Below are positions 1 through 9,071 of a stretch of 45,482 nucleotides of DNA, piece by piece (the first letter of the stretch is position 1; each line of letters starts with the position of its first letter). The DNA is taken from contig JAVLBA010000013.1 in the NCBI GenBank assembly GCA_031581485.1, positions 1 through 45,482 of the forward strand, given 5' to 3'. Source of the stretch: BM506 sp031581485 (lineage in GTDB: Bacteria; Desulfobacterota; Desulfobulbia; Desulfobulbales; SURF-16). A program made the translations under genes and the position numbers. The notes beneath the pieces are model-generated. The model saw only the letters and a program-made list of their open reading frames with translations, was not told the DNA's origin and searched no databases.

Positions 1-116
1 GGGGTACAAAAGCACGAAGAGCTCCTTGTTTTTATGTTTTTTCTTTGTGCCTTCGTGTCTTTGTGGTTCGTATGCAATAACGAAATTCTACACGTACATT
101 TAAGTTTTACAGAGTA
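1..116. other. Short gap downstream of the phosphate transporter gene
   Basis: No gene is visible. The stretch contains a low-complexity CTTTGTG/CTTCGTGTCTTTGTGG motif (about 44-66) and a 7-bp inverted repeat, CACGAAG at 13-19 and CTTCGTG at 51-57. It lies just past the stop of the minus-strand transporter gene, so it could hold that gene's 3' end signals, but there is no clear U-tract terminator on the minus strand. Confidence 0.4.
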
Positions 117-1430
117 CTAGCCGGTGACCACCTTGATCATGATATCAAGGAACAGGGCCCGGCCAATGATGAAGAGGACAATGGAGAGAATGGCGGCAAT
201 GGGCACCGTGACAAACCAGGAGCCGAAGATGTTACGGGTAACATCGCGGTCAATACCTCCCAGGCCGCGGGCCAGCCCGATTCCCATGATGGCCCCCACC
301 AGGGTATGGGTGGTGGAGACGGGCAGGGCCATGCGGGTGCAGATCAGGACAGTGGTGGTGGCGGCAATATCGGCGGCTACGCCGCGGGAGGGGGTGATTT
401 CGGTGATCTTGGTGCCCACCGTAGTCATCACCTTGTGGCCATAGGTGGCCAGGCCGAGGACAATACCAATACCGCCCAGACCGAGAATCCAGGTGGGAAC
501 CCCCACCTGCATGGAGACATCACCGGTCTGCAGTATGTGGACGATGGCGGCAAAGGGGCCCACGGCATTGGCCACATCATTGGCGCCGTGGGCAAAGGCC
601 ACGGAGCAGGAACTGATAATCACCAGGGGCACAAAAACAGACTCCACTGCCTCCAGCTGCTTGGAGATGGAGAGGTCCTGCTTGCCCTGCAGCTTGGCTT
701 TGACATAGTAGCGGGACAGCACGGCGCTGACTACGGCCAGAACCACGGCCACCACCAGGGTCATGTCGTCGGTGAGCCAGGTGATATTGCCTATAACATG
801 TTTCAACCCCTTGTAGATGGTCGCCATGGCCACCACAAAGACCAGGAGAAAGACAATGGCGGGGGTGTAGATGATGGCGGCCCGGGCCGGCCTGCTCCGG
901 CCCAGGATGCGGCGGGAGATAAATTTAAAGAGGAGAAAGGCGCACACCCCGCCGATAATGGGAGAGATAAACCAGGAGGCCACAATCTGTCCCATCTTCG
1001 TCCAGTCCACGGACTCCACCCCGGCCGCAATAATGCCGAAGCCGGCCACGGCACCGACAATGGAGTGGGTGGTGGAGACCGGCATGCCGATAACGGTGGC
1101 GACATTAAGCCAGATGGCGGCGCAGAGCAGGGCCGCTGCCATACCGATGACAAGAATGGCCGCGGCTTCACCTTCGCGCAGACCGGGCAGGTTGGCGATT
1201 AAGGCCGGGTCAACGATGCCTTTGCGCACCGTCTCGGTGACATGGGAGCCCACCAGCACGGCCCCGGCAAATTCGCAGATCCCGGCCAGAATAACGGCCT
1301 GCTTGATGCTGAGGGCCTTGGAGCCCACGGCATCGGCCATGGAATTGGCCACATCATTGGCGCCGATATTCCAGGCCATGTAGAGGCCGATGACCGCAGT
1401 CAGGCAAATAATAAAAAGAGACATATCCAT
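117..1430 (-). CDS. pit: PiT family inorganic phosphate transporter
   Basis: Inner-membrane permease of the PiT (PF01384) family, which imports phosphate as a metal-phosphate or cation symporter. The family's inverted duplication is plain: GANDVAN occurs near the N-terminus and again in HGANDVANAVG near residue 285, and each half also has a PVSTTH(S/T)(I/L)VGA motif. About ten hydrophobic segments run through the 437 residues, a usual family length. I chose ATG 1430 because the protein then begins MDMSLFII like relatives; an in-frame GTG at 1454 is possible, and neither has a well-spaced ribosome site. It follows the DUF47 gene by about 90 bp in the same direction, a standard pairing. Confidence 0.92.
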   Translation of the reverse strand: MDMSLFIICLTAVIGLYMAWNIGANDVANSMADAVGSKALSIKQAVILAGICEFAGAVLVGSHVTETVRKGIVDPALIANLPGLREGEAAAILVIGMAAALLCAAIWLNVATVIGMPVSTTHSIVGAVAGFGIIAAGVESVDWTKMGQIVASWFISPIIGGVCAFLLFKFISRRILGRSRPARAAIIYTPAIVFLLVFVVAMATIYKGLKHVIGNITWLTDDMTLVVAVVLAVVSAVLSRYYVKAKLQGKQDLSISKQLEAVESVFVPLVIISSCSVAFAHGANDVANAVGPFAAIVHILQTGDVSMQVGVPTWILGLGGIGIVLGLATYGHKVMTTVGTKITEITPSRGVAADIAATTTVLICTRMALPVSTTHTLVGAIMGIGLARGLGGIDRDVTRNIFGSWFVTVPIAAILSIVLFIIGRALFLDIMIKVVTG

Positions 1431-1523
1431 AGTGTACAATGCGGGTTGAACCACTCTCCCAAGAAGTTTAACCCTCCTCCCTTCAAAAAAATGAACATCG
1501 ATGGCAGTGGCAGGCCGGCGCTG

Positions 1524-2195
1524 CTATTTGCGCAGCATGGCCCTGAGGAAATCCCCGGCGTTTTCCGCTTCATTAGCGATGTCGGAGAGCTTGAGCAGCA
1601 TCTTCTCATAGAAGATGATATCAATGGTGCTCACCCTGTTTTCCAGCTGGTAAATGGCAATGGAAAGTTGGCGGCCCAGTTTGTCTGCCTGCCATTCCTC
1701 CTTTCCCAGCCCGTTAATGAGCTCAAGGACCATGCGCGCCTCGGCCCCGGAAAAGGAGACCTCGGCCAGATTTTTAAATTCCACGGCTGCGGTCAGCAGG
1801 GTGCCGCTGACCTGAAAGACCTGGGTAACAAAGGCCATGAATTTTTCATGGAGATCAGGATGGAGAATAGTCTTGCGGAGAGTCAAAATGACGGAAAAAT
1901 CCTCGGCATAATCGGCCATCTTTTCCTGACACTGTAAAAAGCCGTCAAGCTCCTCTCTGTTTACCGGGAGAAAATAGCGGCGGGGCAGGTGTTCGCGGAT
2001 AGCGTGCTTGAGCTTGTCTGCCTCATACTCTGTCTTGGACACCCTGGTCTGCAGTTCTTCGATCCACTCCCAGTCTTCGGCAATCAGGGCCTCGATCATG
2101 GGCTTTACAAGCTCCACACATTCATGGACCTTTCGGGCATGGTCCACAAGCTGACCAATGGGGGAGTTTCCCAGCAAATCTCCAATAATCGTCAT
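1524..2195 (-). CDS. DUF47 / PhoU-like protein paired with PiT transporter
   Basis: A 223-residue cytoplasmic, all-helical protein of the DUF47 (PF01865, TIGR00153) family, related to PhoU. The N-terminus (GNSPIGQLVDHARKVHECVELVKPM) and the TEYEADKLKH segment are typical. Family members are nearly always encoded beside PiT transporters and are thought to modulate their activity; that role is inferred here from position. The start at 2195 is supported by AGGAG 7-8 nt upstream; an upstream in-frame start at 2246 lacks such a site and adds unconserved residues. It is the first gene of a two-gene unit behind a good sigma-70-like promoter at 2243-2271. Confidence 0.9.
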   Translation of the reverse strand: MTIIGDLLGNSPIGQLVDHARKVHECVELVKPMIEALIAEDWEWIEELQTRVSKTEYEADKLKHAIREHLPRRYFLPVNREELDGFLQCQEKMADYAEDFSVILTLRKTILHPDLHEKFMAFVTQVFQVSGTLLTAAVEFKNLAEVSFSGAEARMVLELINGLGKEEWQADKLGRQLSIAIYQLENRVSTIDIIFYEKMLLKLSDIANEAENAGDFLRAMLRK

Positions 2196-2242
2196 CAGCA
2201 CACTCCTAAAATTGTCCAATCGGATGGCAGGTAAACGGCGGA

Positions 2243-2271
2243 ACAATACTGCAGCGCCGGGTCAAAGTCAA
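2243..2271 (-). promoter_or_regulatory. Sigma-70-like promoter for DUF47-pit
   Basis: Read on the minus strand: TTGACT (2271-2266), 17-bp spacer, TATTGT (2248-2243). It lies about 50 bp upstream of the DUF47 start codon. No recognisable Pho box was seen beside it. Confidence 0.6.
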
Positions 2272-2461
2272 CGGAGAACAAGTGGTCTGTAACTCCTTGA
2301 AAAATCGATTTATTTTCGGGAAGAACCAGGCAACGCTCCAAAAAAACGGCATGTGCTGGCGCCCTTTTAATGGTATCATATAAAAGAACGTCTTATGGGA
2401 TTAAAAGAGAGATCACCCTGCACCTACCTTTTTCCGCCTCTAACCGGTTCTTGAAAAAATT

Positions 2462-3724
2462 ATGATAAACTCCCCCAGCCCGCTGCCGCCCTTTGCCGCT
2501 TGTCTGCAGATTGATGTCACCCCCCAGCCCCAGGAAAATTTCAGGCAGGTGCGGGCAGCCCTTGCCCGTCTAGCCCCGCAGCCCGGCACCCTGGTGGTCT
2601 TGCCGGAAATGTGGCTGCACGGCTTCAGCTATCAGAACCTGCCGGAGCAGGCCGGCCAGACCGCCCAGGTCCTGGAGGAGCTGCGCGGCCTGGCCGGGAA
2701 ATATGAGATACTTCTGGCTGGATCTCTTCCTGAATTGGAGCAAGATCAAATCTTTAACACCCTTTTCATTGTTAGCCAATCCGGGATTGTCGGGGGCTAC
2801 CGGAAACAGCACTCCTTTGCCCCCATGCAGGAAGACAGGCATTTCAGCCCCGGCGAGAGCCTGGATGTGCTGCTGGCTGCAGATAGCCGGCTGGGCGGCC
2901 TGGTCTGCTATGACCTGCGTTTCCCGGAGCTGGCCCGTATCCAGGTGCAGGAGGGGGCCCAGATCCTGATAGTGTGCGGCCAATGGCCCCAGGCCCGGAT
3001 CAGTCATTGGCGCCTGCTCCTTCAGGCCCGGGCCGTGGAGAATCAGGTCTTTGTGGTGGCCTGCAACAGGGTCGGCATTACTGATGGGACCAGGTTTGGC
3101 GGCCACTCCATGATCATCGCCCCTGATGGCACCATTCTGGGGGAGGGAGGTGATGGTACCGAGGTCATGAGCGCGGGCCTGGCCGCTGATCTGCCGGCCC
3201 AGGTACGCCAGCGTTTTAATACGGCCGGGCCGCGGCCCTGGCGGCTGGCGGATAAGAAAAAAGTGGATGATCTCATCTCTCTCACGAAAAAAAGGGCACT
3301 CTATAAGGAGTGCGGCCAGAAAGTTGTTTTCACCAATGGCTGCTTTGACATTCTTCATGAGGGCCACGTCACCTATCTGGAAGCGGCCCGCAGGCAGGGT
3401 GACCGTCTCGTTGTCGGCCTCAACAGCGATTCCTCCATCCAGGCCATCAAGGGCCCGGACCGGCCGGTGAACAGCGAAGCCAGCCGGGCCCGGATCCTGG
3501 CCGCCCTGGGCTGTGTGGATCATGTTATCCTCTTCTCCCAGCCCACCCCCTGGAAAGCCATCATGACCCTGATGCCCGATGTGCTGGTCAAGGGCTCTGA
3601 CTGGCCTGTTGATCAGATTGTCGGGGCCAGGGAGGTGCTGGCTGCCGGCGGTGAGGTGAGGACCATCGAGTTTGTGGGAGGGTTCTCCACCACCGCCCTT
3701 ATTAAAAAAATTCGCCGCAGATAA
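2462..3724 (+). CDS. Nitrilase-superfamily amidase fused to RfaE2 (heptose-phosphate adenylyltransferase)
   Basis: One uninterrupted 420-residue frame with two enzymes. Residues 10-262 are a carbon-nitrogen hydrolase of the omega-amidase (Nit2-like) type, with the Glu-Lys-Cys triad visible as E49 (VLPEMW), K115 (YRKQHSF) and C149 (GLVCYDLRFPE). Residues 264-420 are a complete RfaE2/HldE C-terminal nucleotidyltransferase, with TNGCFDILHEGH at 291-302 (HxGH motif) and the terminal GFSTT motif. RfaE2 makes ADP-D-glycero-beta-D-manno-heptose for the LPS core. The link between the two activities is unknown. ATG 2462 has no strong ribosome site, so the exact start is uncertain. The gene is transcribed away from DUF47-pit and has no close co-directional partner. 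Confidence 0.85.
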   Translation: MINSPSPLPPFAACLQIDVTPQPQENFRQVRAALARLAPQPGTLVVLPEMWLHGFSYQNLPEQAGQTAQVLEELRGLAGKYEILLAGSLPELEQDQIFNTLFIVSQSGIVGGYRKQHSFAPMQEDRHFSPGESLDVLLAADSRLGGLVCYDLRFPELARIQVQEGAQILIVCGQWPQARISHWRLLLQARAVENQVFVVACNRVGITDGTRFGGHSMIIAPDGTILGEGGDGTEVMSAGLAADLPAQVRQRFNTAGPRPWRLADKKKVDDLISLTKKRALYKECGQKVVFTNGCFDILHEGHVTYLEAARRQGDRLVVGLNSDSSIQAIKGPDRPVNSEASRARILAALGCVDHVILFSQPTPWKAIMTLMPDVLVKGSDWPVDQIVGAREVLAAGGEVRTIEFVGGFSTTALIKKIRRR

Positions 3725-3811
3725 CAAAGCAGCCTCTTCTTAAGGAATAAGTGCCTTGAGGTCCATGGCTCTCCCTCTTTTTTAAATTTTTTTAAAAAAA
3801 GATTTCCCCGA

Positions 3812-3841
3812 CTTGATTTTTCAAATGGGCATCCCTATTGT
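3812..3841 (+). promoter_or_regulatory. Heat-shock-like (sigma-32) promoter upstream of groES
   Basis: CTTGATT (3812-3818), 14-bp spacer, CCCTATT (3833-3839) resembles the sigma-32 consensus CTTGAAA-N13/14-CCCCATnT. The same bases also read as a sigma-70 promoter, TTGATT-N17-TATTGT (3813-3841). Transcription would begin near 3848, leaving a leader of about 150 nt before groES. Confidence 0.5.
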
Positions 3842-3904
3842 TTGGCCTCAAGCAGGGGAACAAGGTTGTCTGATCGTGTTTTTTCCCCCTTGTTTTTTGT
3901 GCGG

Positions 3905-3940
3905 CATAGTGACCATTCCTTCCCTTAAACGGTCACTATG
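3905..3940 (+). promoter_or_regulatory. Perfect inverted repeat in groES leader, candidate operator or RNA hairpin
   Basis: CATAGTGACC (3905-3914) and GGTCACTATG (3931-3940) are exact inverted copies with 16 bases between. The element lies downstream of the predicted promoter and 54 bp before the groES start. It differs from the HrcA CIRCE element (TTAGCACTC-N9-GAGTGCTAA), which I could not find here. Confidence 0.5.
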
Positions 3941-3994
3941 TCTCTTGGGTTTCATTTCTCGCTCTAACAAACAACTCTTATACGGAGGCAGTAC

Positions 3995-4282
3995 ATGAAA
4001 ATTCGTCCCTTAAATGATCGCATTCTTGTTAAACGTATGGCTGGTGAAGAAAAGTCTGCTGGTGGTATTATCATTCCTGACAGTGCCAAGGAAAAACCAG
4101 CAGAAGGCCAGGTTGTTGCAGTGGGTCCGGGCAAGCTCAACGACAAAGGTGAGCGGCTGGCCATGGATGTGAAGGTTGGCGATAATGTCCTCTTTTCAAA
4201 GTATGGCGGCACGGATATCAGGTTTGATGGTGAGGAATACCTGATCATGCGTGAAGATGATATCCTCGGTGTGGTGGGCTGA
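3995..4282 (+). CDS. groES: Co-chaperonin GroES
   Basis: 95-residue co-chaperonin that caps the GroEL folding chamber as a heptamer in the cytoplasm. The N-terminus (MKIRPLNDRILVKR), the mobile loop region (AGEEKSAGGIIIPDSAKEKP) and the C-terminal YLIMREDDILGVV are all typical, and the length is standard. GGAGG lies 7 nt before ATG 3995. It precedes groEL by 111 bp in the usual bicistronic order and shares its promoter. Confidence 0.97.
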   Translation: MKIRPLNDRILVKRMAGEEKSAGGIIIPDSAKEKPAEGQVVAVGPGKLNDKGERLAMDVKVGDNVLFSKYGGTDIRFDGEEYLIMREDDILGVVG

Positions 4283-4393
4283 GATTGCAACTGCCGTATT
4301 TTTACGACAAGTTATTGATTTTAAACATACATTTTCAGATGCCGGCCGCAGCTCTTGTGCCGGTCTTTAATGAAATAAGGAGAAAGAGATACT

Positions 4394-6058
<1,665 letters not shown>

Positions 6059-6121
6059 TCACCCCTTCCCTGTTCCCGAGGTAGTGATGTAGTAAAATCA
6101 ATACCTTGTCCTCATGTTATG

Positions 6122-6162
6122 AAAAAGGAATCTCTGCCGGAAGGGAGGGATTCCTTTTTTTT
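6122..6162 (+). terminator. Rho-independent terminator of groESL
   Basis: An 11-bp perfect stem, 6122-6132 with 6149-6159 (AAAAAGGAATC / GATTCCTTTTT), closes a 16-nt loop and runs into a T tract. It begins about 60 bp after the groEL stop. Confidence 0.85.
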
Positions 6163-6164
6163 AG

Positions 6165-6193
6165 TTGACATTGGGGCGAAAATTTACAATACA
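6165..6193 (+). promoter_or_regulatory. Possible promoter for the CAU tRNA gene
   Basis: A consensus TTGACA lies at 6165-6170, right after the groEL terminator. A weak -10 (AATACA, 6188-6193) is at 17-bp spacing and ends 18 bp before the tRNA 5' end. The -35 is strong and the -10 poor. Confidence 0.4.
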
Positions 6194-6211
6194 GTGTCTT
6201 CTGTTTACAGA

Positions 6212-6288
6212 GGCGATGTAGCTCAGTTGGTTAGAGCATACGGCTCATATCCGTAGAGTCCGGGGTTCAATTCCCTGCATCGCCACCA
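6212..6288 (+). tRNA. tRNA with CAU anticodon, probably elongator tRNA-Met
   Basis: A full cloverleaf of 77 nt with encoded CCA: acceptor GGCGATG/CATCGCC, D stem GCTC/GAGC, anticodon stem TACGG/CCGTA around loop CTCATAT (anticodon CAT), and T arm CGGGG-TTCAATT-CCCTG. The acceptor does not fit initiator tRNA. Elongator Met is favoured, but tRNA-Ile2, whose C34 is modified to lysidine, also has CAU and cannot be excluded by eye. Confidence 0.93.
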
Positions 6289-6296
6289 AATTTAAA

Positions 6297-6337
6297 AAGG
6301 GGCGGTAACCTTAAATGGTTACCGTCCCTTTTTTTTT
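6297..6337 (+). terminator. Terminator after the CAU tRNA
   Basis: Stem AAGGG-CGGTAACC (6297-6310) pairs with GGTTACCG-TCCCTT (6317-6330) around the 6-nt loop TTAAAT, with one mismatch or G-T pair, followed by nine T residues. Confidence 0.9.
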
Positions 6338-6786
6338 GCCCGGCCTGGTGGGTGAACCGGGTCTCTTTCCGGAGGCCGGAACGGGCGGAAAATCCCAGAT
6401 CCTGGAATAAAAATTTCTCTTTTCCGGAAAATATGCCCAAGAGAGTGGCCCGGGCCAGGAATTCTTGAGGCGGATAAAAAAATAAACACCCGGATCTTTT
6501 GCGTTTTTCTCTCACCCCCTCACCCCTCTTTCACGTGAAATGTTTTTTGCTCATGCAAAAACAGAGACAACATCACCAGTCTGGCCTGGGGGCTATGGAT
6601 CTTTGGGGATACGGGGTTCAACGAGGGTGATAGGGCCTCTGTTTTGTGAAGGGCGATGCGCCCCTCCTTGACAGGCAGGGGGGCGGGATTATACATTTTA
6701 ACTCTAGCCTTGCTTGTCTGCACCGGCCTTTAAGGCAGGGGGCTATGGAGAGCGGGGAGAAATGTTGATTCCGGAGTCGTCGACCC
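6338..6786. other. 449-bp gap before the RelA/SpoT-like gene; two TTCCGG dyads
   Basis: No convincing protein gene. Small minus-strand open frames here show no family resemblance. The gap holds TTCCGG-AGG-CCGGAA (6367-6381) and TTTTCCGGAAAA (6420-6431), which share a half-site with a longer palindrome just after the RelA/SpoT-like gene (8236-8257). A short hairpin, TTTTTGC-TCAT-GCAAAAA, lies at about 6544-6561. Confidence 0.4.
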
Positions 6787-8184
6787 ATGGGGTTTCATGA
6801 CGGGCAATTACCAGAAAGCAGCCTCTTTATTGAGGAGGTAGCGAAGATCTATGGTCGGTCGGATTGCCACTGCATCCGTCAGGCCATGGATTTTGCGCAA
6901 GCAGCCCCAAAAGAGCATTTCCCAACCCTCATCAAGGTGCCTCAGCTGCTTGTCGAACAGAAGGCCGATGCCCCTGTTGTCATCTCCTCCCTTCTGGCAC
7001 CGCTGTTATGGGACCACTCCCTCTCTCTGGCCCGGATCCGGACGCAGTTCGGCAAGGAGATCGCCGCCCTGCTCGAGCACTTTACTTTGCCCCCGGTCAG
7101 CCGCACCGATACCAGGGGCCATCGTCACCATGATACCCATCGCCTACTCACCTCTTTGGGGCAGGATATCCGCAAAACCATCCTGGTTCTTGCTTTCCGG
7201 GCCATTGCTCTGGAAAGCAGACAACAGGAGGAGGGAGGGGATATTGCCAGGGAGGCGGAGGAGACTCTCCACTATTTGGTGCCCATAGCGCGGCGCCTTA
7301 ATCTGGGGGTATTGCGGCGGCGTCTGGAGGATGCCGCTTTTCGCGTCCTCAATCCCGGTATCTATGAGGTGCTTGAGCGCCAGGTGGCCCCTATCCGGGC
7401 CGAGGATGCCGCCTGTCTGGAAATCCTCCAAGAGGCCACCCGCCGCCTGTTGGTGAAAAACGGCATAAAGGGCCAGGTGGAAGGCCGCATCAAAAGCCTT
7501 TACAGCATCCACTGCAAGATGATGCGCAAGGGTGCCGGTCTTGATCAGATTCTTGACCGCATCGGCCTGCGGATCATCGTGGACACGGTGCCGGAGTGCT
7601 ACACGGTCCTGGGTCTGCTTCATTCCCATTTTCAGCCGGTGCCGGGCGGCTTTGATGATTATATCGGCCTGCCCAAGGATAACGGCTATCAATCCCTGCA
7701 CACCTGTGTCTACCCGGTGCGCGATATATCCCATAAGCCCATTGAGTTTCAAATCCGCACCCAACTCATGCATAAAGAAGCAGAATATGGCGTGGCGGCC
7801 CATTGGCGCTATAAGGAGGAGTTGCCGCCAAAGGCGGCCGGGGCCCGCCAGAAATCGCAGTGGCTGAAAGGCCTTGTCGGTCATCACCATGAAACAACAA
7901 CACCGGAGGAGTTCATTCAGCTCCTCTCGCAGCAGGTCTATGCCGAACATATCGTCATTTTTGGCCAAGGCGGCCAGATCATGCGCTTGGGTCAGAATGC
8001 CACCGTCAACCATTATCTCCAGAAGGCCAATCCGGCCCTTTCCCCCCAGGCCGTGATCAAGGTCAACGGCCAAGCGGTGGATCGCGACCATCTCTTGCAC
8101 GATGGTGATTCCATTGAGATCATTGAGCCTGGCGGCCCGTGGAAAAATGGCCAACCCCTTGATCTTGGCCAGGGATCATGGTGA
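6787..8184 (+). CDS. Short RelA/SpoT homologue: synthetase intact, HD hydrolase degenerate, no ACT domain
   Basis: A 465-residue protein of the (p)ppGpp synthetase/hydrolase family. The central synthetase domain (about 225-345) keeps the key residues: D257 (LDRIGLRII), GYQSLH at 300-305, and E320 in IEFQIRT, followed by EYGVAAHWRYKE. A TGS domain spans about 387-447. The N-terminal 40-180 region aligns with the HD hydrolase fold but has LLWDHSLSL where active enzymes have LLHDVVEDT, so hydrolysis looks lost. The protein stops after TGS, without the zinc-finger and ACT modules of long RSH enzymes (about 700 residues). I infer a stress-alarmone synthetase. GGAG lies 10 nt before ATG 6787. No neighbour suggests a specific signal. 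Confidence 0.85.
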   Translation: MGFHDGQLPESSLFIEEVAKIYGRSDCHCIRQAMDFAQAAPKEHFPTLIKVPQLLVEQKADAPVVISSLLAPLLWDHSLSLARIRTQFGKEIAALLEHFTLPPVSRTDTRGHRHHDTHRLLTSLGQDIRKTILVLAFRAIALESRQQEEGGDIAREAEETLHYLVPIARRLNLGVLRRRLEDAAFRVLNPGIYEVLERQVAPIRAEDAACLEILQEATRRLLVKNGIKGQVEGRIKSLYSIHCKMMRKGAGLDQILDRIGLRIIVDTVPECYTVLGLLHSHFQPVPGGFDDYIGLPKDNGYQSLHTCVYPVRDISHKPIEFQIRTQLMHKEAEYGVAAHWRYKEELPPKAAGARQKSQWLKGLVGHHHETTTPEEFIQLLSQQVYAEHIVIFGQGGQIMRLGQNATVNHYLQKANPALSPQAVIKVNGQAVDRDHLLHDGDSIEIIEPGGPWKNGQPLDLGQGSW

Positions 8185-8506
8185 GCGGCAAGATGTTTTG
8201 CCATTCCTGACCTTGAGCGCATGTTGTCCATAGTCATTTTCCGGATATCCGGAAAATAGCTGTGGCGCTGCTGCTCAGGGGGAGCTGGATCACGCAGCCC
8301 CTGGAGATCGGGCAAGACCTGCGGTTGTATAATTCCAGGATATTCCTGCCGTTGCAGATAATCTATTTGGTTACTCACCTGAGGCATATTTTATGCTTTC
8401 CAGTAAATCAGATATCTATCATCTCCTGTGGTTGGGAACGCCCCTTTTTTTTAGAGGATGAGCCCAGCTCTTGGCCCTTAAATTTTTTGCAAAAAAGGAG
8501 ACCGCC
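8185..8506. other. 322-bp gap after the RelA/SpoT-like gene
   Basis: No gene is visible. The main feature is the 22-bp palindrome at 8236-8257, listed separately. The last 40 bases lead into the ribosome site of the next gene; no convincing promoter was identified. Confidence 0.4.
8236..8257. promoter_or_regulatory. Perfect 22-bp palindrome (TTTTCCGG...CCGGAAAA)
   Basis: ATTTTCCGG and CCGGAAAAT flank a central ATAT, so the whole 22 bp is self-complementary. There is no U tract, so it reads more like a protein-binding site than a terminator. The half-site recurs at 6367-6381 and 6420-6431, upstream of the RelA/SpoT-like gene. Confidence 0.4.
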
Positions 8507-8908
8507 ATGAAGAAGAGAAGCAATCCTGTCTGGATCTGTAGCGTCTGTCTTTTGGGTATTTTTCTAATGCCTTTCACTCTTGCCCCTGCCCAGGGGGCCG
8601 ATGCTCCTGAAAAAACAAAGATTGATAAAAGAGATATCTATTTAGATCTGGAGGGCCTGTGTGGCGCTGAAGGGTTGCCCTATGATTTTGTGATACCTGA
8701 GGATGAATATGTGAAAACAAAGCTCGATTCCAGGGATATTTATTTGGACATGGATGCCCTCTGTGGTTACGAAGGTCTGCCCTATAGATTTTTAATCATC
8801 CCGGCTGAATATGTGAAAATCAAACAGGAACCCAAAGATCTCGATCTCGACCTTGAAAAAATGTTAACGGATGACCCCTCCTTTGTGGAAGGACAGGAGG
8901 ACTATTAG
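8507..8908 (+). CDS. Exported small protein with 34-residue tandem repeats, function unknown
   Basis: A 133-residue protein not matched to any family I know. Residues 1-33 form a signal peptide: a basic start, a hydrophobic WICSVCLLGIFLMPFTLA core and AQGADA at the cut. The mature part is two nearly identical 34-residue units (36-69 and 70-103), each running KTK-D-RDIYLD, LCG, EGLPY, then EYV. A third degenerate start (104-120, KIKQEPKDLDLDLEKML) follows. Each full unit has one Cys (C52, C86). AAGGAG lies 7 nt before ATG 8507, so this start is preferred to an upstream in-frame ATG at 8471. It is followed 163 bp later by another small exported protein. Confidence 0.75.
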   Translation: MKKRSNPVWICSVCLLGIFLMPFTLAPAQGADAPEKTKIDKRDIYLDLEGLCGAEGLPYDFVIPEDEYVKTKLDSRDIYLDMDALCGYEGLPYRFLIIPAEYVKIKQEPKDLDLDLEKMLTDDPSFVEGQEDY

Positions 8909-9071
8909 GTATATTGGGCAGTTTGCAAGGCTCTGCACAGGCGGGAGCTGCGCAAATGTCTGCGGAAGAGGCGCTGTGGGCGCCGAAATGGCTGGTGGGG
9001 TCCGGCTGCTGCACGGGTTGGCGGTGGTCGGTTTTGCACATTATACAATCCATATGGGTAAGGAGTTGATC

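Noticed and set aside
306..1202. 298-codon Gly/His-rich open frame opposite the PiT transporter
   Set aside because: The opposite strand encodes a clear PiT protein with both GANDVAN motifs. The Gly/His composition is the reverse complement of membrane-protein codons.
3725..3994. Search for a CIRCE element upstream of groES
   Set aside because: No TTAGCACTC/GAGTGCTAA pair is present; the inverted repeat found has a different sequence and spacer.
6520..6723. 67-codon minus-strand frame in the gap before the RelA/SpoT-like gene
   Set aside because: No ribosome site, no family resemblance and unremarkable composition.
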